Of a DNA stretch of 63,526 nt, positions 42,750 through 52,437 are shown one piece after another. The notes beneath the pieces are model-generated. The model was not told where the DNA came from and made no database searches. It was given only the letters and a program-made list of their open reading frames with translations. Within the stretch, counting starts at the first letter, position 1. Each line of letters opens with the position of its first letter. The stretch spans positions 1 through 63,526 of the forward strand of contig NZ_JWIF01000002.1 of NCBI RefSeq assembly GCF_000812685.1, read 5' to 3'. The stretch is from Halocynthiibacter namhaensis. GTDB lineage: Bacteria; Pseudomonadota; Alphaproteobacteria; Rhodobacterales; Rhodobacteraceae. A program made the position numbers and the translations under genes.

Positions 42750-44324
42750 ATGCCCAACACGCACCGTTTTTACTTTCGTTTGCGCATTTTGCCTGTGATT
42801 GTACCCGCGATCGTAATTAGCGTTTCACATTGGGGCACCCCTGGTTTCGACCAAGACACCCCAGAAACCACCACCGAACAGGTGGAAATCACGGCGTTAG
42901 AAACCATTCGCAGCGAAGACGATTATGGCGGCACATATGAGGGAACGCAGCGCGCAGGCAAACGCCATGGGCAAGGTCGCTATTCCCTGCCGTCTGGCTT
43001 TGAATACACCGGACAATGGAATGAAGGCACCATCGCGGGTCAAGGCAAAATGACCTATGTTGATGGCGCAGTCTATGCCGGGGAATTCACCGCAGGTCTG
43101 CCCGATGGGTTCGGCAAACTCACCCTGCCCGACGGAAGTTCATATGAAGGTGATTGGCACCAGGGGGAATTCACAGGCAACGGCATCGCGATCTATGCCA
43201 ATGGGATTGTCTATGAAGGTGGATTTCAACGATCCGAACACCACGGCCTGGGCACATTGCGCAACCCCAATGGGTTTACATATCAAGGCGAATGGGTCGA
43301 GGGACGCCGTGAAGGTGAAGGCAAAGTGACCTACCCCAGTGGTGCGCGTTATGAAGGCGAATTGACCCACAACAAACGCCATGGCGCGGGCGAATTCACA
43401 ACCAGTGATGGCTTGCATTATAGCGGCAATTGGGAAGACGGCCAAATGCAGGGTGCGGGGCGCCTAACCTATCAGAACGGTGACGTCTTTGTTGGGGCTT
43501 TCGACAAGGGGCGGCGCAGCGGCGAAGCTGTCATGACCACATCCAGCGGTGAAACCTATGTCGGTGCCTATGCAAACGATGAACGTCACGGCCAAGGCAC
43601 CCTGACCTTGAATGATGGTTATAGCTATGCAGGCCTATGGTCTGAAGGCCAGATCATGGGGGCGGGCGTGGTGACATATCCCGACGGATCAATCTATCGT
43701 GGTGATCTTACTGCAGGTGTCGCCCATGGCACCGGACGTATCGAATACCCCGGTGGCGGGCATTATGAAGGGGCTTGGAAAAACGGGCTTATCGATGGTG
43801 AAGGCACTGCGACTTACAGCAATGACGTTACCTATGTCGGTGGGTTTCGCGACGGCCGCCCCCATGGGCAAGGCAAGATCAATGTCCCCGGTCAATTCGC
43901 TTATGAAGGCAGTTGGATTGCGGGGCATCGCACGGGCCTTGGTGTCACGACATTTGCCAATGGAACCGTCTATACGGGTGAACATGTCAATGATTTACCT
44001 GAGGGTCATGGCGAGTTGAATGTGCCAGATGGGTATCATTACGATGGGCAGTGGCTTGCCGGTAAGATCGAGGGTCAAGGAACACTGACCCATGCCAATG
44101 GCGATGTTTATGACGGGGCATTTGTAGCAAACAAACGCCATGGCCGAGGGGTTTTGCTATATGCCAGTGGCGGCGTGGCGGGGGGCGTTTGGGAAAATGA
44201 TGTGCTGCCTGTGACGGGTCAGACTGAAGCCGCGATAACACAAGACGCCCCTGCGGAGACCCGCACAGAGACGGGCACAGAGACGGAAACTGAAACGGGT
44301 GCAGATGCGGGAACTGGAAACTGA
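42750..44324 (+). CDS. MORN-repeat protein with N-terminal membrane anchor
   Basis: 524 residues. One hydrophobic stretch (about 11-27, RLRILPVIVPAIVISVS) acts as a signal or anchor. From about residue 62 to 490 there are about 18 consecutive 23-residue MORN repeats (pattern YxGxWxxGxxHGxGxxxxxxGxx) plus one decayed repeat, then a Thr/Glu-rich tail. Repeats are probably in the periplasm. MORN arrays form elongated beta-hairpin rods and bind lipids or partners; no enzyme domain is attached. GGAG precedes the ATG. Position between nadE and leuA gives no functional hint. Exact role unknown. Confidence 0.88.
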   Translation: MPNTHRFYFRLRILPVIVPAIVISVSHWGTPGFDQDTPETTTEQVEITALETIRSEDDYGGTYEGTQRAGKRHGQGRYSLPSGFEYTGQWNEGTIAGQGKMTYVDGAVYAGEFTAGLPDGFGKLTLPDGSSYEGDWHQGEFTGNGIAIYANGIVYEGGFQRSEHHGLGTLRNPNGFTYQGEWVEGRREGEGKVTYPSGARYEGELTHNKRHGAGEFTTSDGLHYSGNWEDGQMQGAGRLTYQNGDVFVGAFDKGRRSGEAVMTTSSGETYVGAYANDERHGQGTLTLNDGYSYAGLWSEGQIMGAGVVTYPDGSIYRGDLTAGVAHGTGRIEYPGGGHYEGAWKNGLIDGEGTATYSNDVTYVGGFRDGRPHGQGKINVPGQFAYEGSWIAGHRTGLGVTTFANGTVYTGEHVNDLPEGHGELNVPDGYHYDGQWLAGKIEGQGTLTHANGDVYDGAFVANKRHGRGVLLYASGGVAGGVWENDVLPVTGQTEAAITQDAPAETRTETGTETETETGADAGTGN

Positions 44325-44384
44325 CAAATCAGTGAAATCTGTTTTTTTGTCTGAAACCCTCTTTTCAAATCCAAATCTGCGGCT

Positions 44385-44489
44385 ATGATCCACATCATGT
44401 TGACCAAAGCACATACTGACACCCTGCCCCGCGCCTCTGCGCGGTCTGCACGTGCGCTATCTGCTCTTCTTCTCCTTAGTCGCCTCTGA
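44385..44489 (+). CDS. leuL: leucine leader peptide before leuA
   Basis: 34-codon frame, too short for normal gene calling, reading MIHIMLTKAHTDTLPRAS... and ending LSALLLLSRL-stop. Six of the last ten codons are for leucine, including a run CTT CTT CTC CTT, just before a strong hairpin. This is the layout of a ribosome-mediated leucine attenuator, known before leuA in many proteobacteria. The start could also be ATG at 44397. No strong ribosome-binding site is visible for either, and the downstream stem has no U-run, which lowers certainty about the mechanism. Confidence 0.72.
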   Translation: MIHIMLTKAHTDTLPRASARSARALSALLLLSRL

Positions 44490-44518
44490 GCGTGCCTTTC
44501 GGCGCGATCGCTCAGAGG
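44483..44518 (+). promoter_or_regulatory. leuA attenuator hairpin
   Basis: CCTCTGAGCG (44483-44492) and CGCTCAGAGG (44509-44518) form a ten-base stem that overlaps the last leucine codon and stop of the leader. An upstream stem CCGCGC-CTCT-GCGCGG lies within the leader (about 44437-44452). A ribosome stalled on the leucine run would cover the base of the 44483 stem. No T-run follows, so the effect may be Rho-dependent or translational. Confidence 0.6.
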
Positions 44519-44602
44519 GTACACAGCGCTGAACTTCACAGAAGAAACTGATTCTCCCGTATATTCAAAAATAACCTGCGGCCCGACCTGAGAGACCCAA
44601 CC

Positions 44603-46180
44603 ATGTCTGATACATCCACCCAAGATCACGTATTGATTTTTGACACGACCCTGCGCGACGGTGAACAAAGCCCTGGCGCAACCATGACCCACGATGAAAA
44701 GCTTGAAATCGCCGGGATGCTGGACGACATGGGCGTTGATATCATCGAAGCTGGTTTCCCCATTGCGTCCGAAGGCGACTTTAACGCCGTCAGCGAAATT
44801 GCCCGCAATTCCAAAAATTCAGTAATTTGTGGTCTGGCGCGTGCCAGCTTTAAGGACATCGATCGTTGTTTTGAGGCCGTGAAACACGCAGCCCAACCCC
44901 GCATCCACACGTTCATCGGCACATCCCCCCTGCACCGCGCTATCCCCAATCTGACGATGGATGAGATGGCGGATAAGATCCATGAAACCGTAACGCATGC
45001 CCGCAATCTTTGCGACAATGTGCAATGGTCCCCGATGGATGCGACCCGCACGGAAGATGACTATCTGTGCCGCACCATCGAGATCGCAATCAAAGCCGGC
45101 GCGACCACGATCAACGTGCCTGACACCGTCGGATACACCGCCCCTCGTGAAAGTGCAGAGCTGATCCGCATGTTGCTGGAACGTGTGCCAGGTGCCGACG
45201 ACATTATCTTTGCCACCCATTGTCACAACGATCTTGGCATGGCGACGGCAAATTCCTTGGCCGCGGTGGAAGCCGGCGCGCGTCAAGTCGAATGTACCAT
45301 CAACGGACTGGGCGAACGGGCGGGCAATACCGCGCTGGAAGAAATCGTCATGGCGTTGAAAGTACGAAATGACATCATGCCTTTCACGTCAGGTGTGGAT
45401 TCACGTCGCTTGATGCAAATCTCGCGCCGCGTGGCGACTGTGTCAGGATTTCCGGTTCAATATAACAAAGCCATCGTTGGTAAGAATGCCTTTGCGCATG
45501 AAAGTGGCATCCACCAAGATGGCATGTTGAAGAACGCAGAAACCTTTGAAATTATGCGCCCCGAAGATGTGGGCCTGTCTGGCACATCCCTGCCCTTGGG
45601 CAAACATTCTGGTCGCGCGGCCCTGCGTGCGAAACTGGCGGAACTTGGCTTTGAGGTTGCCGACAACCAGCTGAAAGACGTGTTTGTGCGTTTCAAAGCA
45701 TTGGCGGACCGCAAGAAAGAAGTGCACGACGATGATGTTCTGGCCCTGATGCGCGATTCAGCATCTGAAGCCGTACACGAACATATCCAGGTGAAATTTC
45801 TGCGTGTAATTTGTGGCACCGAAGCGCCACAATCTGCGGATCTGACCCTGACAATTGACGGGCAGGATCAACAGGTAACGGCCACGGGTGACGGGCCAGT
45901 TGATGCGGTGTTTAACGCGGTCAAAGCACTGTTCCCACATGATGTGAACCTGCAATTATACCAAGTTCATGCCGTCACTGAAGGCACCGACGCCCAAGCC
46001 ACGGTTTCTGTTCGTCTGGAAGAAGATGGCCGCATCGCCACGGGTCAATCCGCAGATACGGATACGGTTGTGGCCTCGGCCAAGGCCTATGTGAATGCGC
46101 TGAACCGTTTGGTGACACGTCGCGAAACCAGTGCTCCTGGTGAAGATGTTAAGACCATCACCATGACTGACACCGTCTAA
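44603..46180 (+). CDS. leuA: 2-isopropylmalate synthase
   Basis: 525-residue enzyme for the first committed step of leucine synthesis (2-oxoisovalerate + acetyl-CoA). The DRE-TIM metallolyase motifs are FDTTLRDGEQSPGATM and FATHCHNDLGMATANSLA; INGLGERAGNTALEE and HESGIHQDGMLKN follow. The C-terminal LeuA dimer domain (about 395-515) that binds leucine for feedback inhibition is present. Expression is probably set by the leader peptide upstream. A terminator follows the stop. Confidence 0.95.
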   Translation: MSDTSTQDHVLIFDTTLRDGEQSPGATMTHDEKLEIAGMLDDMGVDIIEAGFPIASEGDFNAVSEIARNSKNSVICGLARASFKDIDRCFEAVKHAAQPRIHTFIGTSPLHRAIPNLTMDEMADKIHETVTHARNLCDNVQWSPMDATRTEDDYLCRTIEIAIKAGATTINVPDTVGYTAPRESAELIRMLLERVPGADDIIFATHCHNDLGMATANSLAAVEAGARQVECTINGLGERAGNTALEEIVMALKVRNDIMPFTSGVDSRRLMQISRRVATVSGFPVQYNKAIVGKNAFAHESGIHQDGMLKNAETFEIMRPEDVGLSGTSLPLGKHSGRAALRAKLAELGFEVADNQLKDVFVRFKALADRKKEVHDDDVLALMRDSASEAVHEHIQVKFLRVICGTEAPQSADLTLTIDGQDQQVTATGDGPVDAVFNAVKALFPHDVNLQLYQVHAVTEGTDAQATVSVRLEEDGRIATGQSADTDTVVASAKAYVNALNRLVTRRETSAPGEDVKTITMTDTV

Positions 46181-46203
46181 GTATCGTTAGACTATAAACA
46201 AAC

Positions 46204-46234
46204 AAAAGCGCCACCCATTCACGAGTGGCGCCTT
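46204..46234. terminator. bidirectional terminator between leuA and the convergent DUF2141-like gene
   Basis: GCGCCAC (46208-46214) pairs with GTGGCGC (46225-46231) around a ten-base loop, with AAAA before and CTTTG after, so it can work on either strand. Confidence 0.78.
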
Positions 46235-46275
46235 TGTCATTTGCATTGGTTCGCTCAAGGCCTGCGTTGCCGGAC

Positions 46276-46770
46276 TTAGTCCTGCCAATATCGCAAGTTC
46301 AGGTTGTGAACCTGTGGCGGCACTGCCGAAGAATAAAACGCGGGGACCCCATTGGGGTCGTTGATACCTGATACGGCGTAGCCTTCGGATGGCGTGTCCC
46401 CATCATAATTCAAATCATAGTCCTCGTTTTCATCATGAATGACAAAAAACGCCGTATACCCCGTGGTCAAACCCGGGAAATCAACCCGCAATGGCGTGGC
46501 GGCGGCTGAGATCTCAAGGTAACCCGCTGCACGCGTATAATCGAGCGCGTCAAATGCATCTTCGCTGTCAAATGCCATGATCAGCAGATTGCCCTGATCT
46601 GAACGCACGTCATGGATGTTGATTTGATACCCAACACTGTTCTCAGTACCCGTTGTAGAGGCTTCGACTGCTTCAATCTCATAGGTCAGGGTCGACGCAA
46701 GAGACGCCCCACCCAAGGTTAATATGATCGTGGCTGCAGCTGCAGACAGGCGTTTCGCATTAGATGGCAT
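46276..46770 (-). CDS. exported DUF2141-like protein
   Basis: 164 residues with an N-terminal signal peptide (about 1-26, ending ASLASTLTYE region). The mature part shows a DUF2141-type pattern: NLLIMAFDSEDAFDALD, TPLRVDFPGLTTGYTAFFVIHDENEDYDLNYDGDTPSEGYAVSG. The acidic NxDxN-like loop HDENEDYDLNYDGD could bind calcium. Probably a small periplasmic beta-sandwich; function unknown. GGGAGAATAACA precedes the ATG. It is only two bases downstream of the sterol-desaturase-type gene, so the two are one transcription unit. Confidence 0.8.
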   Translation of the reverse strand: MPSNAKRLSAAAATIILTLGGASLASTLTYEIEAVEASTTGTENSVGYQINIHDVRSDQGNLLIMAFDSEDAFDALDYTRAAGYLEISAAATPLRVDFPGLTTGYTAFFVIHDENEDYDLNYDGDTPSEGYAVSGINDPNGVPAFYSSAVPPQVHNLNLRYWQD

Positions 46771-46772
46771 TG

Positions 46773-47684
46773 TTATTCTCCCGCATCTGTTGGTGGTGTC
46801 GCAGTTGGTTTCTTTTTCGGACGCCAGCCCGGAGGTCCAAACAGATGTCCCATCTTGTTATACAACCCGTCAGCCTGTGCGACCTCTTTTCCAAGGCGTT
46901 GGAAACCGTGGAAAAACGCGACAAATGGGTTCACGCTATCGATGGGACGGGTAAGGCCATATTTCACTTCTTCGATCTCTTCAGCGAAGGTGCCAAACAT
47001 ACGATCCCAGATGATAAAGATCCCCGCATAATTCTTATCTAGGTACTTGCGATTGGACCCATGGTGTACGCGGTGATGGCTGGGCGTATTGAAGATAAGT
47101 TCAATAGGCTTCCAAAGCTTGCCTATGGTTTCTGTGTGTAAAATCGTTTGAAAAAGCTGCACAAGCAGTTCAACCACCAATACCAACAGCGGATCAAACC
47201 CCAACAGCACCAAGGGAAGATGGAAAAACAACGGCCAAAACCCATCAAGCGGCCCATGGCGATAGGCGACTGAAATGTTGAAGAACGGGCTTGAATGATG
47301 CACTGAATGTGTCGCCCACAGGAAGTTGATCCGATGCAGAATGCGGTGTTCCCAATAATAGGCAAGATCCGCCAACATCAAACAAATCAACAACGTGGCA
47401 ATGTTGGTTTGGATGTTAAACAACGCAAATTCTGCGGCGTAAAAATACACCCCAACATAGAATGTCGCGAACAACAGGGTGTTCACGCCGATGAATAAAG
47501 CCAAGGTGATATAGTTGGTCACCGTATCCCCAGCCATGGTTTTGGACAATTTCCCGCGAAGCGCATAGCGGATCAATTCAAACGCCAAAAAACCCAACGC
47601 GAAGACAAAAAACCAATCTCCGATCAGCCGTTCCCAGGTTTCCAATGCAAAGCCCGGTATAGGGCGTAGAAAAATATCAGCCAT
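46773..47684 (-). CDS. sterol desaturase/fatty acid hydroxylase family protein
   Basis: 303-residue di-iron membrane enzyme. The histidine boxes are visible: HRILHRINFLWATHSVHHSS (HxxxH and HxxHH) and HRVHHGSN in PSHHRVHHG. About four to five helices precede and surround them. The family hydroxylates or desaturates sterols, carotenoids, ornithine lipids or fatty acids; the substrate is not readable. Start ATG at 47684 has AAAGGAAC upstream; a longer frame to 47744 is not supported. Coupled to the DUF2141-like gene. Confidence 0.87.
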   Translation of the reverse strand: MADIFLRPIPGFALETWERLIGDWFFVFALGFLAFELIRYALRGKLSKTMAGDTVTNYITLALFIGVNTLLFATFYVGVYFYAAEFALFNIQTNIATLLICLMLADLAYYWEHRILHRINFLWATHSVHHSSPFFNISVAYRHGPLDGFWPLFFHLPLVLLGFDPLLVLVVELLVQLFQTILHTETIGKLWKPIELIFNTPSHHRVHHGSNRKYLDKNYAGIFIIWDRMFGTFAEEIEEVKYGLTRPIDSVNPFVAFFHGFQRLGKEVAQADGLYNKMGHLFGPPGWRPKKKPTATPPTDAGE

Positions 47685-47850
47685 GTGACGTTCCTTTGTG
47701 TCTTTGCCCTCATCTAGACATCTGGCCTGGATAAATCTTGCCAAGGTATGGACAGATCTTGCGCAACGCCCTCAATGTGCATCTTTTCTACTGCCATATC
47801 TATGAATTGAGGGTGAAACGGGCGATTTCCCGCGCCTGAGCCAGCATTAA

Positions 47851-48990
<1,140 letters not shown>

Positions 48991-48995
48991 TCTTC

Positions 48996-49015
48996 TGTGG
49001 GGGCATGCCCCCACA
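48996..49015. repeat. perfect 20-base palindrome between mreB and mreC
   Basis: TGTGGGGGCATGCCCCCACA is a perfect dyad with ten-base arms starting five bases after the mreB stop. It lacks a U-run, so it may stabilise the abundant mreB message or partly attenuate mreC. A nearly identical hairpin lies at 23402-23419, which suggests a dispersed element. Confidence 0.65.
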
Positions 49016-49062
49016 CACCCGCCGTAGAATGATCACTTCGGGATAAAAGCCAGGAGACACAT

Positions 49063-49989
49063 GTGGCTAGGGAACGCGCCCAATCTGAAAACTATGGTCG
49101 TCCTGTACGGCGTATCCTTGTGGGTATGTTGGTTATCGTCATGCTTGCGGTCTTCCTTGTTTGGCGCATCGACAGCCCTCGTGTGGAACGTATGCGGGCA
49201 CAGATTACCGATGCCATTTTGCCCAACATGGATTGGGCCATGGCGCCCGCGACTGGTTTTTCCGAAATGGTCGCAAACCTTCAAAGCTATAAACGTCTGT
49301 ATGAGCAAAACCAAGAATTACGCAATGAGCTGCAAGAAATGCGGGTCTGGCAAGAAGCCGCGTTACAGCTTGATCAACGCAATGCTCGTCTGCTTGATTT
49401 GAACAAAGTCCGTCTTGATCCACAACTGACATGGGTGACAGGCGTGGTGACGGCCGACAGTGGGTCGCCATTTCATCAATCTGTGCTTTTGAATGTGGGT
49501 GAGCGCGATGGCATCACAGATGGTTGGGCTGCCATGGATGGCTTGGGCTTGGTTGGTCGTATCTCTGGTGTTGGAAGCCGAAGTTCGCGGGTTTTGCTGC
49601 TGACCGATTCAAACAGCCGTATCCCGATTACGGTTCAGCCCTCTGGTCAGCGCGCTTTACTGGCGGGAGACAACACCCCTGCCCCCGCAATTGAACTTTT
49701 AGACAAGCCCGACCTTGTGCGTCCAGGCGATCGCGTTGTGTCATCGGGTGATGGCGGCGTTTTCCCCGCAGGTCTGTTGATCGGCCAGATCACCGAAACC
49801 CCCAGCGGACGTCTGCGTGTTCTCTTGGCAGCTGATTATGAACGTCTTCAGTTCCTGCGCGTGATCCGCTTGCATGAAAGCGCCCCCCTAACCGACCCCG
49901 GAGCACTTGTCTTACATCCAATGGACGCGCAGGCAGTGGATGAGACAGGAACCACGATCCCACTTGATGGCGAGGGCGACAATGGTTGA
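49063..49989 (+). CDS. mreC: rod-shape-determining protein MreC
   Basis: 308-residue bitopic protein: a short cytoplasmic start, one membrane helix (about 20-38, RRILVGMLVIVMLAVFLVW), a periplasmic coiled coil (about 65-105) and two beta-barrel subdomains (VVTADSGSPFHQSVLLNVGERDGI, RVVSSGDGGVFPAGLLIGQI). It scaffolds PBP2 and RodA. The start is GTG at 49063 with AGGAG eight bases upstream. It overlaps mreD. Confidence 0.94.
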   Translation: MARERAQSENYGRPVRRILVGMLVIVMLAVFLVWRIDSPRVERMRAQITDAILPNMDWAMAPATGFSEMVANLQSYKRLYEQNQELRNELQEMRVWQEAALQLDQRNARLLDLNKVRLDPQLTWVTGVVTADSGSPFHQSVLLNVGERDGITDGWAAMDGLGLVGRISGVGSRSSRVLLLTDSNSRIPITVQPSGQRALLAGDNTPAPAIELLDKPDLVRPGDRVVSSGDGGVFPAGLLIGQITETPSGRLRVLLAADYERLQFLRVIRLHESAPLTDPGALVLHPMDAQAVDETGTTIPLDGEGDNG

Positions 49990-50518
49990 TCCCGTCAGCT
50001 TACATCTCTGGAGTTGGCGCATCCTGTATCTTGCTATTTGCGCAATTATTATCTTTGCCCAACTTATCCCAATGCAGACGATCCCCACCCGTATTCCTGC
50101 GCCAGATCTTCTGATCGCCTTGACCTTCGCTTGGGTTGTGCGTCGCCCAGACCAGATCCCAGTTCTATCCATCGCAGTCTTATTTTTTCTCGCGGATATT
50201 TTGCTGCAACGTCCGCCTGGACTTGGGGTCGCCTTGATGATTGTCGCTTGCGAATTTTTACGTTCACGCAGTCAATTCATGCGAGAATTCCCCTTTGTCT
50301 TGGAATGGGCCGTCACCTTGGTTGTCATTATTGCCGTCGCCTTGGGAACACGTTTTGCCTTGCAAATCCTTATGATCACACCGCCCCCCTTTGATCTTGC
50401 CGCTTGGCAGGTTCTCGCGACGGCTTTGGCTTATCCCTTTACGGTGCTGTTTTGCCAGTTCGTATTGAATGTCACATATCTGTTCCCTGGTGATCGTGAA
50501 AATGGGGGATCTATCTGA
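49982..50518 (+). CDS. mreD: rod-shape-determining protein MreD
   Basis: 178-residue membrane protein with five to six helices (for example LYLAICAIIIFAQLI, LIALTFAWVV, WAVTLVVIIAVALGT), poorly conserved in sequence as usual for MreD. Identity rests on topology and place in mreB-C-D-mrdA-rodA. Start ATG at 49982 overlaps the mreC stop by eight bases, and its TGA shares a base with the mrdA ATG. A longer frame from 49907 lies inside mreC and is spurious. Confidence 0.9.
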   Translation: MVDPVSLHLWSWRILYLAICAIIIFAQLIPMQTIPTRIPAPDLLIALTFAWVVRRPDQIPVLSIAVLFFLADILLQRPPGLGVALMIVACEFLRSRSQFMREFPFVLEWAVTLVVIIAVALGTRFALQILMITPPPFDLAAWQVLATALAYPFTVLFCQFVLNVTYLFPGDRENGGSI

Positions 50519-52437
50519 TGCGTCGGCCCCCACGTGACAATGAAGAAAGCACCCGCGGCATCACCCGACGCAGCCTGCTGTTGGGCACGGCCTGGCTGGC
50601 CTTTGGCGGCGGGCTGGCCGCGCGCATGCGTTATTTACAAGTGGATCAAGCCGATCAATATCGTCTTTTGGCGGATGAAAACCGGATCAAGGATCGTTTG
50701 ATTGCCCCGGCGCGTGGCTTGATTTGGGACCGCAATGGCATCCCCTTGGCGACCAATGAACAGAACTACCGTGTTGTCATGGTGCGCGAAGATGCAGGCG
50801 ACCCCAGCGAAGCACTTGAAAAGCTATCCAAACTGATCCCTATGGACGACGCGGCGCGCGCCAAGGCCCTCAAAGCTGTGATGGACCGCGCGCCCCATGT
50901 GCCCGTCGCCGTCGCTGACCGCCTGACCTGGGAAGAAGTTTCCGCGATTGCTGTCAACGGTCCAGCCTTGCCTGGGATCACCCCAGAAGTTGGCCTGTCG
51001 CGCAATTACCCCGCGGCAGATGACTTGTGTCATGTGGTCGGCTATGTTGGCCCCGTTTCGGATTATGATCTGTCACGCATTGACGACAAAGATCCGCTGT
51101 TACAAATCCCCAAGTTTCAAATCGGGAAATCAGGTGCTGAAAATAAGCTAGAACTGCAATTGCGTGGGACCGCAGGGAATGTCCGCAACGAAGTGAACGC
51201 CGGTGGGCGCGTCATTCGGGAACTGGACCGTCGAGAAGGCAATCCCGGCGCGAATGTTCAGCTTACCATTGACGCACCGTTGCAAAACTTCATCCAAGCA
51301 CGCTTGGCAGGTGAAAGTGCCTCAGCGGTGGTGATTGATGTCGAAACGGGTGATCTGCTGGCTTGTGGATCTGTTCCAACATTCGACCCGAATAAATTCG
51401 TGCGTGGCATCTCAACTGCGGACTATGGTGAATTGACCGGAAATCCGTTGAACCCATTGCAAGGTAAAGCGGTTCAAGGTGCTTATCCCCCCGGATCGAC
51501 TTTCAAAATGGTAACCGCATTGGCCGCACTTGATGCGGGCCTGATCGACACGGAAGAAACTGTGCGTTGCGGCGGTTATGTTGAAGTTGGCGGGCGACGT
51601 TTCCACTGCTGGAAGCATTCTGGCCACGGCCATATGAACCTAAATCTCAGCCTGCGAAACAGCTGTGATGTCTATTATTACGACCTTGCTGAGCGGGTTG
51701 GTATTGAACGCATCAGCCGAATGTCGCGACGCCTTGGCCTTGGGGAACGCTATGATCTGCCCATGTCCGCCGTGTCATCGGGGCTGGCACCTGACAAAGC
51801 ATGGAAGCTAGAGCGTCGTGGTGCCGAGTGGGTGATCGGCGACAGCTTAAACGCCTCGATCGGGCAAGGGTTTGTTCTGGCTTCGCCCTTGCAACTGGCC
51901 GTGATGACCGCGCGATTGGCGACCGGGCGCGCCATTGTCCCGCGCCTTGTTAAATCAGTAAATTCAACCGAAGTACCTTTGCTCGACAGCCCCTCACTGG
52001 AGCTGAACGAGAACCATTTGCGCGCGGTGCGACAAGGCATGTATTCCGTATCGAACAACCGGCGCGGCACGGCGTTTGCGTCTCGTATCACCGAAGACGG
52101 CAAACGGCTTGGCGGAAAAACCGGGACCAGTCAGGTGTCTAACAACCGCGTAAACAACCGCAATGTTCCGTGGGAACAGCGCGATCATGCATTGTTCGTG
52201 GGCTTTGCGCCCTTTGATGCCCCGAAATATGCAGTGTCTGTGGTGGTTGAACATGGTGGCGGCGGCTCAAAGGCGGCCGCACCTGTCGCACGTGATATCC
52301 TATTGCACGCTATGTATGGCGGCTATCCCCCTCTGGCCGCTTATCCGGCGGCGGCGCGTGGAAATGCCCAAAGAATGCAAGACGACTTAGAGCTGCGTGA
52401 TTTCGATGCATTGCGCAATGAAAGCAGCCGCGCATGA
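50518..52437 (+). CDS. mrdA: penicillin-binding protein 2 (elongasome transpeptidase)
   Basis: 639-residue class B PBP. One N-terminal helix (about 17-33, RRSLLLGTAWLAFGGGLAA), a PBP dimer domain (about 60-225), and a transpeptidase domain with SxxK as STFK in YPPGSTFKMVTALA, SxN as SCD in LRNSCDVYYYDLAE (Ser-x-Asp, usual for PBP2) and KTGTS in GGKTGTSQVS. It cross-links lateral peptidoglycan with RodA. Tightly coupled on both sides (TGATG with mreD, ATGA with rodA). Confidence 0.95.
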   Translation: MRRPPRDNEESTRGITRRSLLLGTAWLAFGGGLAARMRYLQVDQADQYRLLADENRIKDRLIAPARGLIWDRNGIPLATNEQNYRVVMVREDAGDPSEALEKLSKLIPMDDAARAKALKAVMDRAPHVPVAVADRLTWEEVSAIAVNGPALPGITPEVGLSRNYPAADDLCHVVGYVGPVSDYDLSRIDDKDPLLQIPKFQIGKSGAENKLELQLRGTAGNVRNEVNAGGRVIRELDRREGNPGANVQLTIDAPLQNFIQARLAGESASAVVIDVETGDLLACGSVPTFDPNKFVRGISTADYGELTGNPLNPLQGKAVQGAYPPGSTFKMVTALAALDAGLIDTEETVRCGGYVEVGGRRFHCWKHSGHGHMNLNLSLRNSCDVYYYDLAERVGIERISRMSRRLGLGERYDLPMSAVSSGLAPDKAWKLERRGAEWVIGDSLNASIGQGFVLASPLQLAVMTARLATGRAIVPRLVKSVNSTEVPLLDSPSLELNENHLRAVRQGMYSVSNNRRGTAFASRITEDGKRLGGKTGTSQVSNNRVNNRNVPWEQRDHALFVGFAPFDAPKYAVSVVVEHGGGGSKAAAPVARDILLHAMYGGYPPLAAYPAAARGNAQRMQDDLELRDFDALRNESSRA

